This document shows, one piece after another, positions 9,577 to 17,983 of a stretch of DNA of 64,000 nucleotides; within the stretch, counting starts at the first letter, position 1, and each line of letters begins with the position of its first letter. Location: contig NZ_CP018319.1 in assembly GCF_001952935.1 (NCBI RefSeq), forward strand, positions 2,820,501-2,884,500, read 5' to 3'. The notes beneath the pieces are model-generated. The model did no database searches, was not told the DNA's origin, and saw only the letters and a program-made list of their open reading frames with translations. Both the position numbers and the translations under genes were made by a program. Source of the stretch: Pseudomonas frederiksbergensis (GTDB taxonomy: Bacteria > Pseudomonadota > Gammaproteobacteria > Pseudomonadales > Pseudomonadaceae).

Positions 9577-10008
9577 ATGAACACCTATCAACAACCTGTC
9601 TCGCAACAAGACACGCACAGCAAGGTGATTGGTTACCTGCTGTGGATTTTCGGTTTTACCGGCGCTCATCGCTTCTATTACGGCAAGCCGGTGACCGGGA
9701 CGATCTGGTTCTTCACCTTCGGTTTGTTGGGTATCGGTTGGCTGATCGACCTGTTTCTGATCCCTGCCATGGATCGTGAAGCGGACCTGCGTTTTACCGC
9801 CGGGCCCATTGAGTACAACGTTGCGTGGATTCTGCTGACGTTTCTTGGGGTTTTTGGCGTACACCGCATGTATCAGGGGAAGTGGATCAGCGGATTGCTG
9901 TACCTGGTGACGGGCGGGTTGTTCTTTCTGGGGGTGCTGTATGACTTCTGGACGCTGAATGACCAGGTATCGATTCGCAATGCGCAGAACCGAGGCGCCT
10001 TCCAGTAA
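9577..10008 (+). CDS. TM2 domain-containing membrane protein
   Basis: A 143-residue protein with two copies of a TM2 unit: FTGAHRFYYGKPVTG with two following helices (about residues 18-68) and GVFGVHRMYQGKWISG with its helices (about 85-130). The G-x-H-R-x-Y motif is the family signature. Function is unknown; TM2 proteins are small inner-membrane proteins. It has its own upstream region of about 250 bp, AT-rich just before the start, and its stop abuts a REP pair. Confidence 0.85.
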   Translation: MNTYQQPVSQQDTHSKVIGYLLWIFGFTGAHRFYYGKPVTGTIWFFTFGLLGIGWLIDLFLIPAMDREADLRFTAGPIEYNVAWILLTFLGVFGVHRMYQGKWISGLLYLVTGGLFFLGVLYDFWTLNDQVSIRNAQNRGAFQ

Positions 10009-10096
10009 GCCTTCGCGAGCAAGCCCGCTCCCACATTTGACCGCATTCCTCTGGGGGAACTCGGTCAAATGTGGGGGCGGGCTTGCTCGCGAATGC
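10009..10096. repeat. REP inverted pair (family B, copy 2)
   Basis: A CGCGAGCAAGCCCGCTCCCACA unit and its inverse flank a short AT-richer loop between the TM2 gene and the convergent pyrC'. The inner part TTTGACC-GGTCAAA extends the inverted symmetry. Confidence 0.88.
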
Positions 10097-10109
10097 AGGC
10101 AACGCGGTC

Positions 10110-11381
10110 TTACGCCTGGTGGCTGATGCGTCCATCCACCAAGGTGTAACGCACTACGCCCGGCAGGCTGTGGCCAATGAACGGGCAGTTTTCGCCTTTG
10201 GACAGCCAGGTCTCGCCGGCCACGGTCGATGCCGCCGGGTCGAATAGCACGATGTCCGCCGGTCCACCTACCGCCAGTTTGCCCGCCGGCAGGCGCAATG
10301 CCTCGGCAGGTCCGGTGCTCAAGCGCGCCAGCAGCGTCGGCAGGTCCAGCAAACCGTCTTCCACCAGCGTCATCGCCAACGGCAGCAGCAGTTCAACGCT
10401 GCTGATACCCGGCTCGGTGGCCCCGAACGGCGCCAGTTTGGCATCTCGCTCGTGGGGTTGGTGATGGCTGGAAATCGCCGACACCACTCCCGATTTCACC
10501 GCTTCACGCAGGCCATCGCGGTCGGCGCGGGTGCGCAGCGGCGGCTGGACGTGATAGAGGCTGCTGAAATCGATCAGCGCTTCGTCGGTCAGGATCAGCT
10601 GATACAGGGCGACATCGGCCGTCACCGGCAGGCCGCGAGCCTGGGCCTGAGCGATCAGGGCCACGCCACGGGCGCTGGTGAGCTGGCTGAAGTGCGCACG
10701 CACGCCACTTTGCTCGACCAGCAGTAGATCCCGGGCCAGAGCCACGGTTTCAGCGGTTTCCGGGATGCCCGGCAAACCGAGGAAGCTGGCGGTCGGGCCT
10801 TCGTGGGCCAGGCCTCCTTCGGCCAGGTCATGGTCCTGAGAGTTGAAAATCACCGTCAGGTCAAATGTTGCGGCGTATTCCAGCGCCCGGCACAGCGTGC
10901 GGGTGTTGCGGAAGTTGTCCAGGCCATTGCCGAAGGCCACGCAACCGGCATCGCGCAAGGCGATCAACTCGGCCAGCTGTTCACCGTCCAGGCCTTTGCT
11001 CAGGGCGCCAATCGGGAACACCTTGGTGTTGCCGGCCTCGCGGGCGCGGTCGAGGATCAGTTCGGCCACGGCCGAGGTGTCCAGCACCGGTTTGGTTTTC
11101 GGCGGGCAGCACAGGCTGGTGACGCCGCCGGCCGCGGCGGCGCGGGTTTCGCTGACGATTGAACCTTTACGGCTGTAGCCCGGCTCGCGCAGGGCGACGT
11201 TCAGGTCAACCAATCCAGGGGCGGCGACCAGGCCTTTGGCGTCGAGGGTGTCGACGGCGACAAAACCGGCGGGCGCGGCGCCAAGGGCAATGATCTTGCA
11301 GGCTTCAATATGGACATCGGTAACTTGATCCAGGCCGCTGGCCGGATCGATAACGCGTGCGCCGAGAATGCTGAGCTTCAC
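10110..11381 (-). CDS. pyrC': Dihydroorotase-like, catalytically degenerate subunit PyrC'
   Basis: A 423-residue protein of the dihydroorotase family. The metal-binding His-x-His after strand 1, normally GLVDLHVHLREPG, reads [13 protein letters not shown] here, so both histidines are lost and the protein should not be an active dihydroorotase. In Pseudomonas this paralogue (pyrC' or pyrX) is known to be required for assembly of the aspartate transcarbamoylase dodecamer. Its ATG overlaps the pyrB stop by four bases, consistent with 1:1 subunit synthesis. Confidence 0.93.
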   Translation of the reverse strand: MKLSILGARVIDPASGLDQVTDVHIEACKIIALGAAPAGFVAVDTLDAKGLVAAPGLVDLNVALREPGYSRKGSIVSETRAAAAGGVTSLCCPPKTKPVLDTSAVAELILDRAREAGNTKVFPIGALSKGLDGEQLAELIALRDAGCVAFGNGLDNFRNTRTLCRALEYAATFDLTVIFNSQDHDLAEGGLAHEGPTASFLGLPGIPETAETVALARDLLLVEQSGVRAHFSQLTSARGVALIAQAQARGLPVTADVALYQLILTDEALIDFSSLYHVQPPLRTRADRDGLREAVKSGVVSAISSHHQPHERDAKLAPFGATEPGISSVELLLPLAMTLVEDGLLDLPTLLARLSTGPAEALRLPAGKLAVGGPADIVLFDPAASTVAGETWLSKGENCPFIGHSLPGVVRYTLVDGRISHQA

Positions 11382-12382
11382 TGGGCGTTCTCCTGCTCGA
11401 ATTGGCGCTGGGCTGTTTGCCCGCTCATGGCCATGGACAGCACAGCCATACGAATTGCGATGCCGTAGGTAACCTGGTTGAGGATGACCGAGTGCGGGCC
11501 GTCGGCCACCGCCGACTCAATTTCCACCCCACGGTTGATCGGCCCCGGGTGCATGACGATGCAATCCGGTTTGGCCCCGGCCAGGCGCGCGGTGGTCAGG
11601 CCGAACAGGCGATAGAACTCACCTTCGCTCGGCAGCAGGCCGCCAGTCATGCGTTCACGCTGCAGGCGCAGCATGATCACCACGTCGACGTCTTTCAGGC
11701 CTTCGGTCATGTCGGTGTAGACCTTCACGCCGTACTGCTCGACGCCGATTGGCAGCAGGGTTTTTGGCGCGATCACGCGGATGTCCGGGCAGCCAAGGGT
11801 TTTCAGCGCCAGCATGTTCGAGCGCGCCACCCGCGAGTGCAGGATGTCGCCGACGATGGCTACGGAAAGGTTTTCGAAACCGCCCTTGTGCCGACGGATG
11901 GTGAGCATGTCGAGCATGCCCTGAGTCGGGTGGGCGTGACGGCCGTCGCCGCCGTTGATGATCGCCACTTGCGGGCAGACATGTTCGGCGATGAAGTGCG
12001 CCGCGCCGGAATCACCGTGACGCACAACGAACATGTCGGCGGCCATGGCTTCCAGGTTGCGCAGGGTGTCGAGCAGGGTTTCGCCTTTGCTCGCCGACGA
12101 CGTGGACACGTTCAGGGTGATCACGTCAGCCGACAGCCGCTGAGCCGCCAGTTCGAAGGTGGTGCGGGTGCGGGTGGAGTTCTCGAAGAACACGTTGCAC
12201 ACGGTCTTGCCGCGCAGCAACGGGACTTTCTTCACCGCCCGTGCGCCGACTTCGAGGAACGAGTCGGCGGTGTCGAGGATTTCCGTCAACAGCTCGCGGC
12301 GCAAACCGTCGAGCGATAGGAAGTGGCGCAGCTGGCCCTGATCATTGAGCTGCAGCGGGCGCTTGGTTTCTAGAGGCGTCAT
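11378..12382 (-). CDS. pyrB: Aspartate carbamoyltransferase catalytic subunit
   Basis: A 334-residue enzyme that makes carbamoyl-aspartate in pyrimidine synthesis. The carbamoyl-phosphate site STRTRTTFE and the HPTQ motif are intact, as is the N-terminal extension typical of class A ATCases in Pseudomonas. A TTG lies six codons upstream, but the ATG at 12382 gives the usual [13 protein letters not shown]-terminus. It lies 27 bp after pyrR and overlaps pyrC', so the trio is an operon. Confidence 0.95.
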   Translation of the reverse strand: MTPLETKRPLQLNDQGQLRHFLSLDGLRRELLTEILDTADSFLEVGARAVKKVPLLRGKTVCNVFFENSTRTRTTFELAAQRLSADVITLNVSTSSASKGETLLDTLRNLEAMAADMFVVRHGDSGAAHFIAEHVCPQVAIINGGDGRHAHPTQGMLDMLTIRRHKGGFENLSVAIVGDILHSRVARSNMLALKTLGCPDIRVIAPKTLLPIGVEQYGVKVYTDMTEGLKDVDVVIMLRLQRERMTGGLLPSEGEFYRLFGLTTARLAGAKPDCIVMHPGPINRGVEIESAVADGPHSVILNQVTYGIAIRMAVLSMAMSGQTAQRQFEQENAQ

Positions 12383-12409
12383 CGCGAGGGGGACTCTCAA
12401 TAGGGCGAA

Positions 12410-12913
12410 TTAAAGGGCGAGGTCTTGCAGTTCGAGCTTGAGTTCCGGGCCGGACAGTTTCACCCGTTCGTGGGCGGCCAGCGACAGGGTCGCGCCGACC
12501 ACGTTCGGGCGGATCGGCAGCTCGCCGGCGTCCAGGTCCAGCAGGCACACCAATGTCACGCTGGCCGGGCGGCCGTAGTCGAACAGCTCATTGAGGGCGG
12601 CGCGGATGGTCCGGCCGCTCATCAGCACGTCATCGATCAGCACCAGGTGCTGGCCTTCGATCTCGAACGGCAGGGCAGACGGGCGTACTTGTGGGTGCAG
12701 GCCGTTCTGGCTGAAGTCGTCGCGGTAGAAGGAGACGTCCAGGGTGCCGAGGGGCGAGTCGCTGCCCAGTTCATCGAGCAACGCCTGGGCGACCCAGACG
12801 CCACCGGTACGAATACCGATGTAGCGCGGCTCGCTGATGCCACGGTGTTCCAGGTGCGCCTTGAGACGGGTCGCCATCTGGCTGATCAGTTCGGCGGGAT
12901 TGGGCAGGCTCAT
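12410..12913 (-). CDS. pyrR: Bifunctional pyr regulator/uracil phosphoribosyltransferase PyrR
   Basis: A 167-residue type I phosphoribosyltransferase. The PRPP-binding loop [17 protein letters not shown] is intact. In Bacillus PyrR binds pyr mRNA; in pseudomonads it is placed ahead of pyrB and has been implicated in pyr regulation, with residual uracil phosphoribosyltransferase activity. No obvious PyrR-type anti-terminator was recognised in the 84 bp before the gene. It is part of the gshB-to-pyrC' minus-strand run. Confidence 0.92.
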   Translation of the reverse strand: MSLPNPAELISQMATRLKAHLEHRGISEPRYIGIRTGGVWVAQALLDELGSDSPLGTLDVSFYRDDFSQNGLHPQVRPSALPFEIEGQHLVLIDDVLMSGRTIRAALNELFDYGRPASVTLVCLLDLDAGELPIRPNVVGATLSLAAHERVKLSGPELKLELQDLAL

Positions 12914-12997
12914 GGTTGCTCCTTCTTGGGCCCGAGCCGGGTTCTGCTGGAGAGGTGGCTCGGGTTGTCGCTAAGTAGAGACGCGTGTTGCGGCTCT

Positions 12998-13435
12998 TCA
13001 GGATTCGAACAATGCGGTGTTTTCGTCGAGCCAGCCTTGCAGCAGCAGGGCGGCGGCGATGGCGTCCACCGGGTTGTCGCGGTAGCTGCCCTTTTGTCCG
13101 CCACGATCACGCCGTTCACCCTTGGCTTCGAAGGTGGTCAGGCGTTCATCGTGGGTATAGAAGGGCAGGTTGTAGCGGCCGTTGAGGCGGCGGGCGAATT
13201 TCTCAGCGCGCAGGCACATGTCACTCGGCGTGCCGTCCATGTTCAAGGGCAGGCCCACCACCACGGCATCGGGTTTCCACTCTTTGATCAGGGCTTCGAC
13301 CTGATTCCAGTCGGGAATACCGTTTTGTGCCTTCAAGGTGCACAGCTCGCGGGCCTGGCCGGTAATCACCTGGCCGACCGCAACGCCGATCTGTTTGGTG
13401 CCGTAGTCGAAACCCAAAATCAGGCGCAGGGCCAT
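12998..13435 (-). CDS. ruvX: Holliday junction resolvase-like protein YqgF/RuvX
   Basis: A 145-residue RNase H-fold protein. The N-terminal LGFDYGTKQIGVAVG carries the first catalytic Asp, VVGLPLNMDG the central motif, and the C-terminal DAIAAALLLQ the last acidic residue. YqgF acts in 5' maturation of pre-16S rRNA, although it was first named as a putative resolvase. Its ATG overlaps the yqgE stop by one base, so it is coupled to yqgE. Confidence 0.94.
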   Translation of the reverse strand: MALRLILGFDYGTKQIGVAVGQVITGQARELCTLKAQNGIPDWNQVEALIKEWKPDAVVVGLPLNMDGTPSDMCLRAEKFARRLNGRYNLPFYTHDERLTTFEAKGERRDRGGQKGSYRDNPVDAIAAALLLQGWLDENTALFES

Positions 13436-14007
13436 CAGGCGTGTCCCGCCTGGCTGGTCAGCAGGCTGAGATTGACGCCCAGGTGCTTGGCCGCTGCTTC
13501 CAGGCGCAGTTCGCTGCTGGTGTTGAACAAGATTTCGGCATCGAACGGGCAGGTCAGCCAGGCGTTCTGGGCCAGTTCGGCTTCCAGCTGCCCGGCTTCC
13601 CAGCCAGCGTATCCGAGGGCGATCAGGCTTTTTGCCGGACCGACGCCGTCGGCGATGGCGAACAGCACATCCTGGGAGGTCGACAAGGCCAGTTTTTCAT
13701 CGAGCTCAACGGTGGCCTGATAACTCTGCCCCGAGGGATGCAGGACAAAACCACGATCGGTCTGCACCGGGCCGCCGATGAAGATCGGCACATGCTGGCA
13801 GAGCACCGGCGGTTCGATCTCGGGGCGCAGTTGCTCGAGAATATCGGCCAGGTTGAGGTCTTGCGGACGATTGACCACCAGGCCCATGGCACCATTGGCC
13901 GTGTGCTCGACGATGTAAGTCAAGGTGTGCGCAAAGTTCGGGTCGACCATGTGAGGCATGGCGATCAGGAAGTGATGCTTGAGGTAGCTGGGGCTGACGT
14001 TCTTCAT
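13435..14007 (-). CDS. algH: YqgE/AlgH family protein
   Basis: A 190-residue protein of the UPF0301 family. Conserved blocks include HHFLIAMPHMVDPNF at the N-terminus, VEHTANGAMGLVVNRP, and FIGGPVQTDRGFVLH. The P. aeruginosa homologue AlgH was reported to influence alginate production, but the molecular role is unknown. The ATG at 14007 gives the family start; the extra 12 codons upstream lack similarity. It is followed directly by ruvX. Confidence 0.92.
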   Translation of the reverse strand: MKNVSPSYLKHHFLIAMPHMVDPNFAHTLTYIVEHTANGAMGLVVNRPQDLNLADILEQLRPEIEPPVLCQHVPIFIGGPVQTDRGFVLHPSGQSYQATVELDEKLALSTSQDVLFAIADGVGPAKSLIALGYAGWEAGQLEAELAQNAWLTCPFDAEILFNTSSELRLEAAAKHLGVNLSLLTSQAGHA

Positions 14008-14081
14008 GAGCGCTAGTGTGGCGTTGGAGGCGCAAACTGACAAGCTGAGGATGGCGCAATTTGGCAGTTGGCACAGACCAA

Positions 14082-14262
14082 ATGTGGGAGCGAGCCTTTG
14101 TGGCGAGGGGATTTATCCCCGTTGGGTTGCGAAGCGACCCCAAGCTTGCAACCCCGTTATGACTGACACACCGCATGCAATGGTTTTACGACTGCTGCGC
14201 AGCCGAACGGGGCGGTGCGACGTTTCGCTAAACCCCCTCGCCACAAGGGCCCACTTCCACAG
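14082..14262. repeat. Long imperfect palindromic element (family E, copy 1)
   Basis: A stretch of about 180 bp with inverted ends: TGTGGGAGCGAGCCTTTGTGG on the left, and CCACAAGGGCCCACTTCCACA on the right. The inner motif GGGTTGCGAAGCGACCCC is also found near 27381. It fills the gap between tonB and yqgE inside a run of same-strand genes. Confidence 0.7.
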
Positions 14263-14275
14263 GGGGGGTGGGGTG

Positions 14276-15175
14276 TCAGTTGCTGGAGAGTCTGTCCCCG
14301 CGTGCAAACTTCCAGGTGCGGATGATTTCCAGGCGATCGATATCCGCCAAATCCCCGGTAAACGGTGAAAACGGCGCCGCCAGCCGCACGATGCGCTGCG
14401 CCGCCTGGTCCAGCAGCGGTTGCCCGGATGACTCCAGCACCAGCACTTCAAACAGTGAGCCGTCGCGGTTGATCGACACCATCAGGCGCAAATTGCCGTA
14501 GATCTGCTTGCGTCGCGCTTCGTCGGGGTAATTCAGGTTGCCGATGCGCTCGACCTTCTTGCGCCACTCGTCCTTATACCAGGCGCCCTTGTCGCGCATG
14601 GTCGACGCGGCGCTCAGGCGGTGGATGCGCGGGCGCTTGGCATATAGCTGTTGTTCGCTGGCCAGTTCCGCTTCCAGGCTGGCGATGTCGCTGGACAGCT
14701 GTTCACTGTCGAACGTCGGCGCGGCGACTGCGGGTTTGGTGACAGGCTTGGGTTCTTCGGTTTTGGCCGGGGCCTTTTTCGGCTTGGGCGCGACGGTGGT
14801 CACGGCTGCTTTCGGTGCGGCTTCGCGCACTTCAGGCTTGGCCGCCGGCGGTGGCGTGACTTTCTGCACCTTGTTGTCCTGGAAAGGCGCGACCTCGGTG
14901 GTCTTGGGAATGGCCTTTTTATCCAGGGTGCCGCTGCCTTGCTGATTCTCTTGAGCGAGGAAATCGGCTTTTTCAGGCTTCTTTTCGCTTTTGAAGGTGG
15001 CGAGGGTGATTTCCAGGGTTTTGCTGATTTGCTGGGGTTCGACCATCGTAAAGCCGATGCCCAACAGCAAGGCCAAGTGAATCAGCGCCGCGAGAAACAG
15101 GGTAAAACCGAGACGATCAGCCGGGCGCACGCCACGATGGGCGAGTTCAGCAGGTAGATCGGACGGGAGCGTCAT
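14276..15175 (-). CDS. tonB: Energy transducer TonB (TonB3-like)
   Basis: A 299-residue protein with one N-terminal membrane helix (about residues 22-45), a Pro/Lys/Ala-rich periplasmic spacer (about 65-165), and a C-terminal TonB domain with YPDEARRKQIYGNLRLMVSI. TonB couples the proton gradient to outer-membrane receptors. The position between gshB and algH matches the P. aeruginosa tonB3 locus, where the gene was tied to twitching and pilus assembly, so a pilus-linked role is inferred from neighbourhood with pilG. No exbB or exbD is nearby. Confidence 0.88.
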   Translation of the reverse strand: MTLPSDLPAELAHRGVRPADRLGFTLFLAALIHLALLLGIGFTMVEPQQISKTLEITLATFKSEKKPEKADFLAQENQQGSGTLDKKAIPKTTEVAPFQDNKVQKVTPPPAAKPEVREAAPKAAVTTVAPKPKKAPAKTEEPKPVTKPAVAAPTFDSEQLSSDIASLEAELASEQQLYAKRPRIHRLSAASTMRDKGAWYKDEWRKKVERIGNLNYPDEARRKQIYGNLRLMVSINRDGSLFEVLVLESSGQPLLDQAAQRIVRLAAPFSPFTGDLADIDRLEIIRTWKFARGDRLSSN

Positions 15176-15252
15176 GACAAAAAAACCAACATCGCGTTTT
15201 TCACAGGCCGCGGATGATAACGCAATGTTGGTCGTTTCTTGGCTGTTCTATA

Positions 15253-16206
15253 TCAACGAGCCTTGAGCTTCTGATCGATGGCATCCATCAACAGGCCGCC
15301 GATGTCGGTGCCGAACGCGTTATCAATCTCGCGAATGCAGGTCGGGCTGGTGACGTTGATCTCCGTCAGATGCTCGCCGATCACGTCGAGACCGACGAAC
15401 AGCAGGCCCTTCTCACGCAGGGTCGGGCCGACTTGGGCGGCGATCCAGCGATCTTTCTCGGTCAGCGGTCGGGCTTCGCCACGGCCACCGGCGGCGAGGT
15501 TGCCACGGGTTTCGCCAGCGGCCGGAATCCGTGCCAGGCAGTAATCCACCGGCTCGCCGTCGATCATCAGGATGCGCTTGTCACCGTCAACGATTGCCGG
15601 CAGGTAACCCTGGATCATGATCTGCTGTTTGCCATGCAGGGTCAGGGTTTCGAGGATCACCGACAGGTTCGGGTGGCCGGCGGTGTGACGGAAGATCGAA
15701 GAACCGCCCATGCCATCCAGCGGCTTGAGGATCACGTCGCCGTGGTGATCGGCGAATTCACGCAGTACGTCCGGGCGACGGCTGACGATGGTCGGCGGCG
15801 TGCACTGCGGGAACAGCGTGGCGAACAGTTTCTCGTTGCAGTCGCGCAGGCTTTGCGGCTTGTTGACCACCAGCACGCCAGCGCGTTCGGCTTGCTCCAG
15901 CAGGTAAGTGGAATAGACGAATTCCATGTCGAACGGCGGATCCTTGCGCATCAGGATCACGTCCAGATCGCTCAGCAGCGCGTCGGTCTCGGCTTCGAGC
16001 TCGAACCATTTTTCCGGGTTGGCGAAGACTTTCAACGGACGCATCCGCGCCCGCGCTTCGCCTTCGGCCTGGTACAAATCCCCCTGTTCCATATAGAACA
16101 GTTCCCAGCCGCGCTTCTGTGCGGCCAGCAGCATGGCCAGCGAGCTATCCTTTTTATAGGAAATGCCGGCAATAGGATCCATGACAATCCCGACGCGAAC
16201 GCTCAT
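15253..16206 (-). CDS. gshB: Glutathione synthetase
   Basis: A 317-residue ATP-grasp ligase joining gamma-glutamylcysteine to glycine. The N-terminus VRVGIVMDPIAGI, the ATP-binding KPLDGMGGSSIFR segment and the C-terminal LDVIGEHLTEINVTSPTCIREI motif are complete. The ATG at 16206 gives the normal start; further upstream codons are in the divergent promoter region shared with pilG. It heads the minus-strand run through tonB to pyrC'. Confidence 0.96.
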   Translation of the reverse strand: MSVRVGIVMDPIAGISYKKDSSLAMLLAAQKRGWELFYMEQGDLYQAEGEARARMRPLKVFANPEKWFELEAETDALLSDLDVILMRKDPPFDMEFVYSTYLLEQAERAGVLVVNKPQSLRDCNEKLFATLFPQCTPPTIVSRRPDVLREFADHHGDVILKPLDGMGGSSIFRHTAGHPNLSVILETLTLHGKQQIMIQGYLPAIVDGDKRILMIDGEPVDYCLARIPAAGETRGNLAAGGRGEARPLTEKDRWIAAQVGPTLREKGLLFVGLDVIGEHLTEINVTSPTCIREIDNAFGTDIGGLLMDAIDQKLKAR

Positions 16207-16440
16207 GGGTTTTTCCTCGAATTTGGGTGGTCCGATCGGACACGAAAAAGTGGCGTCAGATTGGCGCTCAGTGTGTTCCCGGTCAAGGAAAAACCACCGC
16301 GCCGGTCCCCCGATAGATTGCATTTGGAGACTGTGCTAAAAAGGCTGCCATATCGTTCCGGCCCTTAAACATCAAGGGTTTCGAGCCTCCGGTTATCGGA
16401 AATGGACAATTTGATTCGCAAAGGCGACGGCAGAGCATTT

Positions 16441-16845
16441 ATGGAACAGCATTCCAGCGCCTTGAAGGTCATGGTGATCGACGATTCGAAGACGATTCGC
16501 CGCACCGCCGAAACGCTGTTGAAGAACGTGGGTTGCGAAGTGATCACCGCCATCGATGGTTTCGACGCCCTGGCCAAGATTGCCGACAATCACCCCGGCA
16601 TCATCTTTGTCGACATCATGATGCCGCGTCTGGATGGTTATCAGACCTGCGCTTTAATCAAGAACAACAGTGCGTTCAAGTCCACGCCAGTGATTATGCT
16701 GTCGTCCAAGGACGGGCTGTTCGACAAGGCCAAGGGGCGCATCGTCGGCTCCGACCAGTTTTTGACCAAGCCTTTCAGCAAGGAAGAACTGCTCAACGCG
16801 ATCCAGGCCCATGTTCCGGGCTTCGCCGCCGTTTTGCCGCAGTAG
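16441..16845 (+). CDS. pilG: Type IV pilus response regulator PilG
   Basis: A 134-residue single-domain CheY-like receiver. The acidic pair is D14/D15 (MVIDDSK), the phospho-acceptor is D58 (IIFVDIMMP) and the conserved Lys is in TKPFSKEEL. In P. aeruginosa PilG is the output regulator of the Chp system that promotes pilus extension and raises cAMP. The ATG at 16441 gives the family start; an upstream in-frame ATG at 16402 would add 13 unrelated residues. It is first in the pilG-chpC cluster. Confidence 0.95.
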   Translation: MEQHSSALKVMVIDDSKTIRRTAETLLKNVGCEVITAIDGFDALAKIADNHPGIIFVDIMMPRLDGYQTCALIKNNSAFKSTPVIMLSSKDGLFDKAKGRIVGSDQFLTKPFSKEELLNAIQAHVPGFAAVLPQ

Positions 16846-16902
16846 GACACGCACAGTGACGCTCGGCCAGCGGGCCCGGCGTCGACAAGAATGGGGAAGA
16901 CC

Positions 16903-17268
16903 ATGGCACGTATTCTGATCGTCGATGATTCGCCGACCGAAATGTACAAACTGACCGGCATGCTGGAAAAGCACGGTCATGAAGTGTTGAAAGCCGAAAA
17001 CGGCGCCGACGGCGTGGCCCTGGCCCGTCAGGAAAAACCCGACGCCGTGCTGATGGACATCGTCATGCCTGGCCTCAACGGTTTCCAGGCAACCCGCCAG
17101 CTGACCAAAGACCCGGAAACCGGACACATCCCGGTGATCATCATCACCACCAAGGATCAGGAAACCGACAAGGTCTGGGGCACGCGCCAGGGCGCCAAGG
17201 ACTACCTGACCAAACCGGTAGACGAAGAGACCCTGATCAAGACCTTGAACAACGTGCTGGCCGGTTGA
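16903..17268 (+). CDS. pilH: Type IV pilus response regulator PilH
   Basis: A 121-residue stand-alone receiver with D8/D9 (ILIVDDS), phospho-acceptor D52 (AVLMDIVMPG) and conserved K in YLTKPVDEE. PilH is the second CheY of the Chp system and in P. aeruginosa is proposed to dampen signalling or favour pilus retraction. The ATG at 16903 is preferred over 16891 because GGGGAAGA lies just ahead of it and it gives MARILIVDD. It follows pilG after 57 bp. Confidence 0.95.
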   Translation: MARILIVDDSPTEMYKLTGMLEKHGHEVLKAENGADGVALARQEKPDAVLMDIVMPGLNGFQATRQLTKDPETGHIPVIIITTKDQETDKVWGTRQGAKDYLTKPVDEETLIKTLNNVLAG

Positions 17269-17278
17269 TCGTCCGGCC

Positions 17279-17827
17279 ATGACCGAGTCGCTGACGGCTT
17301 TCGAACTGCTGCTGCAGATCGACCGGCGTTGTCGTCTGCTGGCGGCGGACTTGCCGTCCCAGCCGACCCGACAGGACAGCTGGAGCGGCATCGGCTTTCG
17401 CCTGGGCGAACACTGGTACGTCGCGCCGATGGGCGAGGTCAGCGAAGTGTTGCATGAACCGCGGTTCACTCAGCTGCCGGGGGTCAGGCCCTGGGTCAAG
17501 GGCGTGGCCAACCTGCGCGGGCGTTTGTTGCCGATCATCGACTTGAGCGGCTTCTTTTCTGGTAATGAGCCAGGGCATGAGCTGTCAGTCGTGCGCAAGC
17601 AGCGCCGGGTCTTGGTGGTGGAGCATAACGACGTGTTTACCGGGTTGATGGTCGATGAAGTCGTCGGCCTCCAGCACTTTGCCCAGGATAGTCTTGAGCC
17701 GCCGGATACCTTGAGCGGCCCGATTGCACCGTTCATCAAAGGCCGGTTCCAGCGTGAGCAGACCTGGCAGGTGTTCAGCCCGTTTGCGTTGGTGCAGTCA
17801 CAAAGCTTTATGCACGTGGCGCTGTAA
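17279..17827 (+). CDS. pilI: CheW-like adaptor PilI
   Basis: A 182-residue CheW-domain protein that should link the receptor PilJ to the kinase ChpA. The CheW features seen are WSGIGFRLGEHWYVAPMGEV, the LPGVRPWVKGVANLRGRLLPIIDL core (split over residues 62-85), and VVEHNDVFTGLMVDEV. It starts 10 bp after pilH, so it is coupled to it. A REP pair separates it from pilJ. Confidence 0.92.
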   Translation: MTESLTAFELLLQIDRRCRLLAADLPSQPTRQDSWSGIGFRLGEHWYVAPMGEVSEVLHEPRFTQLPGVRPWVKGVANLRGRLLPIIDLSGFFSGNEPGHELSVVRKQRRVLVVEHNDVFTGLMVDEVVGLQHFAQDSLEPPDTLSGPIAPFIKGRFQREQTWQVFSPFALVQSQSFMHVAL

Positions 17828-17847
17828 CCGCAATGACGCAGATCCAA

Positions 17848-17937
17848 TGTGGGAGCGGGCTTGCTCGCGAAGGCGGTGGGTCAGTCAGCATCAATGTTGA
17901 ATGAATGACCGCATTCGCGAGCAAGCCCGCTCCCACA
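17848..17937. repeat. REP inverted pair (family B, copy 3), inside the pil-chp cluster
   Basis: TGTGGGAGCGGGCTTGCTCG and its inverse flank about 45 bp. Unlike the other copies it lies between two genes of one presumed operon (pilI and pilJ), where such hairpins can affect mRNA stability or read-through. Confidence 0.9.
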
Positions 17938-17983
17938 GGGGATCTATGGCGGGTTCTAAAGGTGCGATAACAGGCGAGGACCG

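Noticed and set aside
12425..13720. A long plus-strand frame across pyrR, ruvX and yqgE
   Set aside because: It runs antisense to three well-recognised overlapping or adjacent genes and resembles no family.
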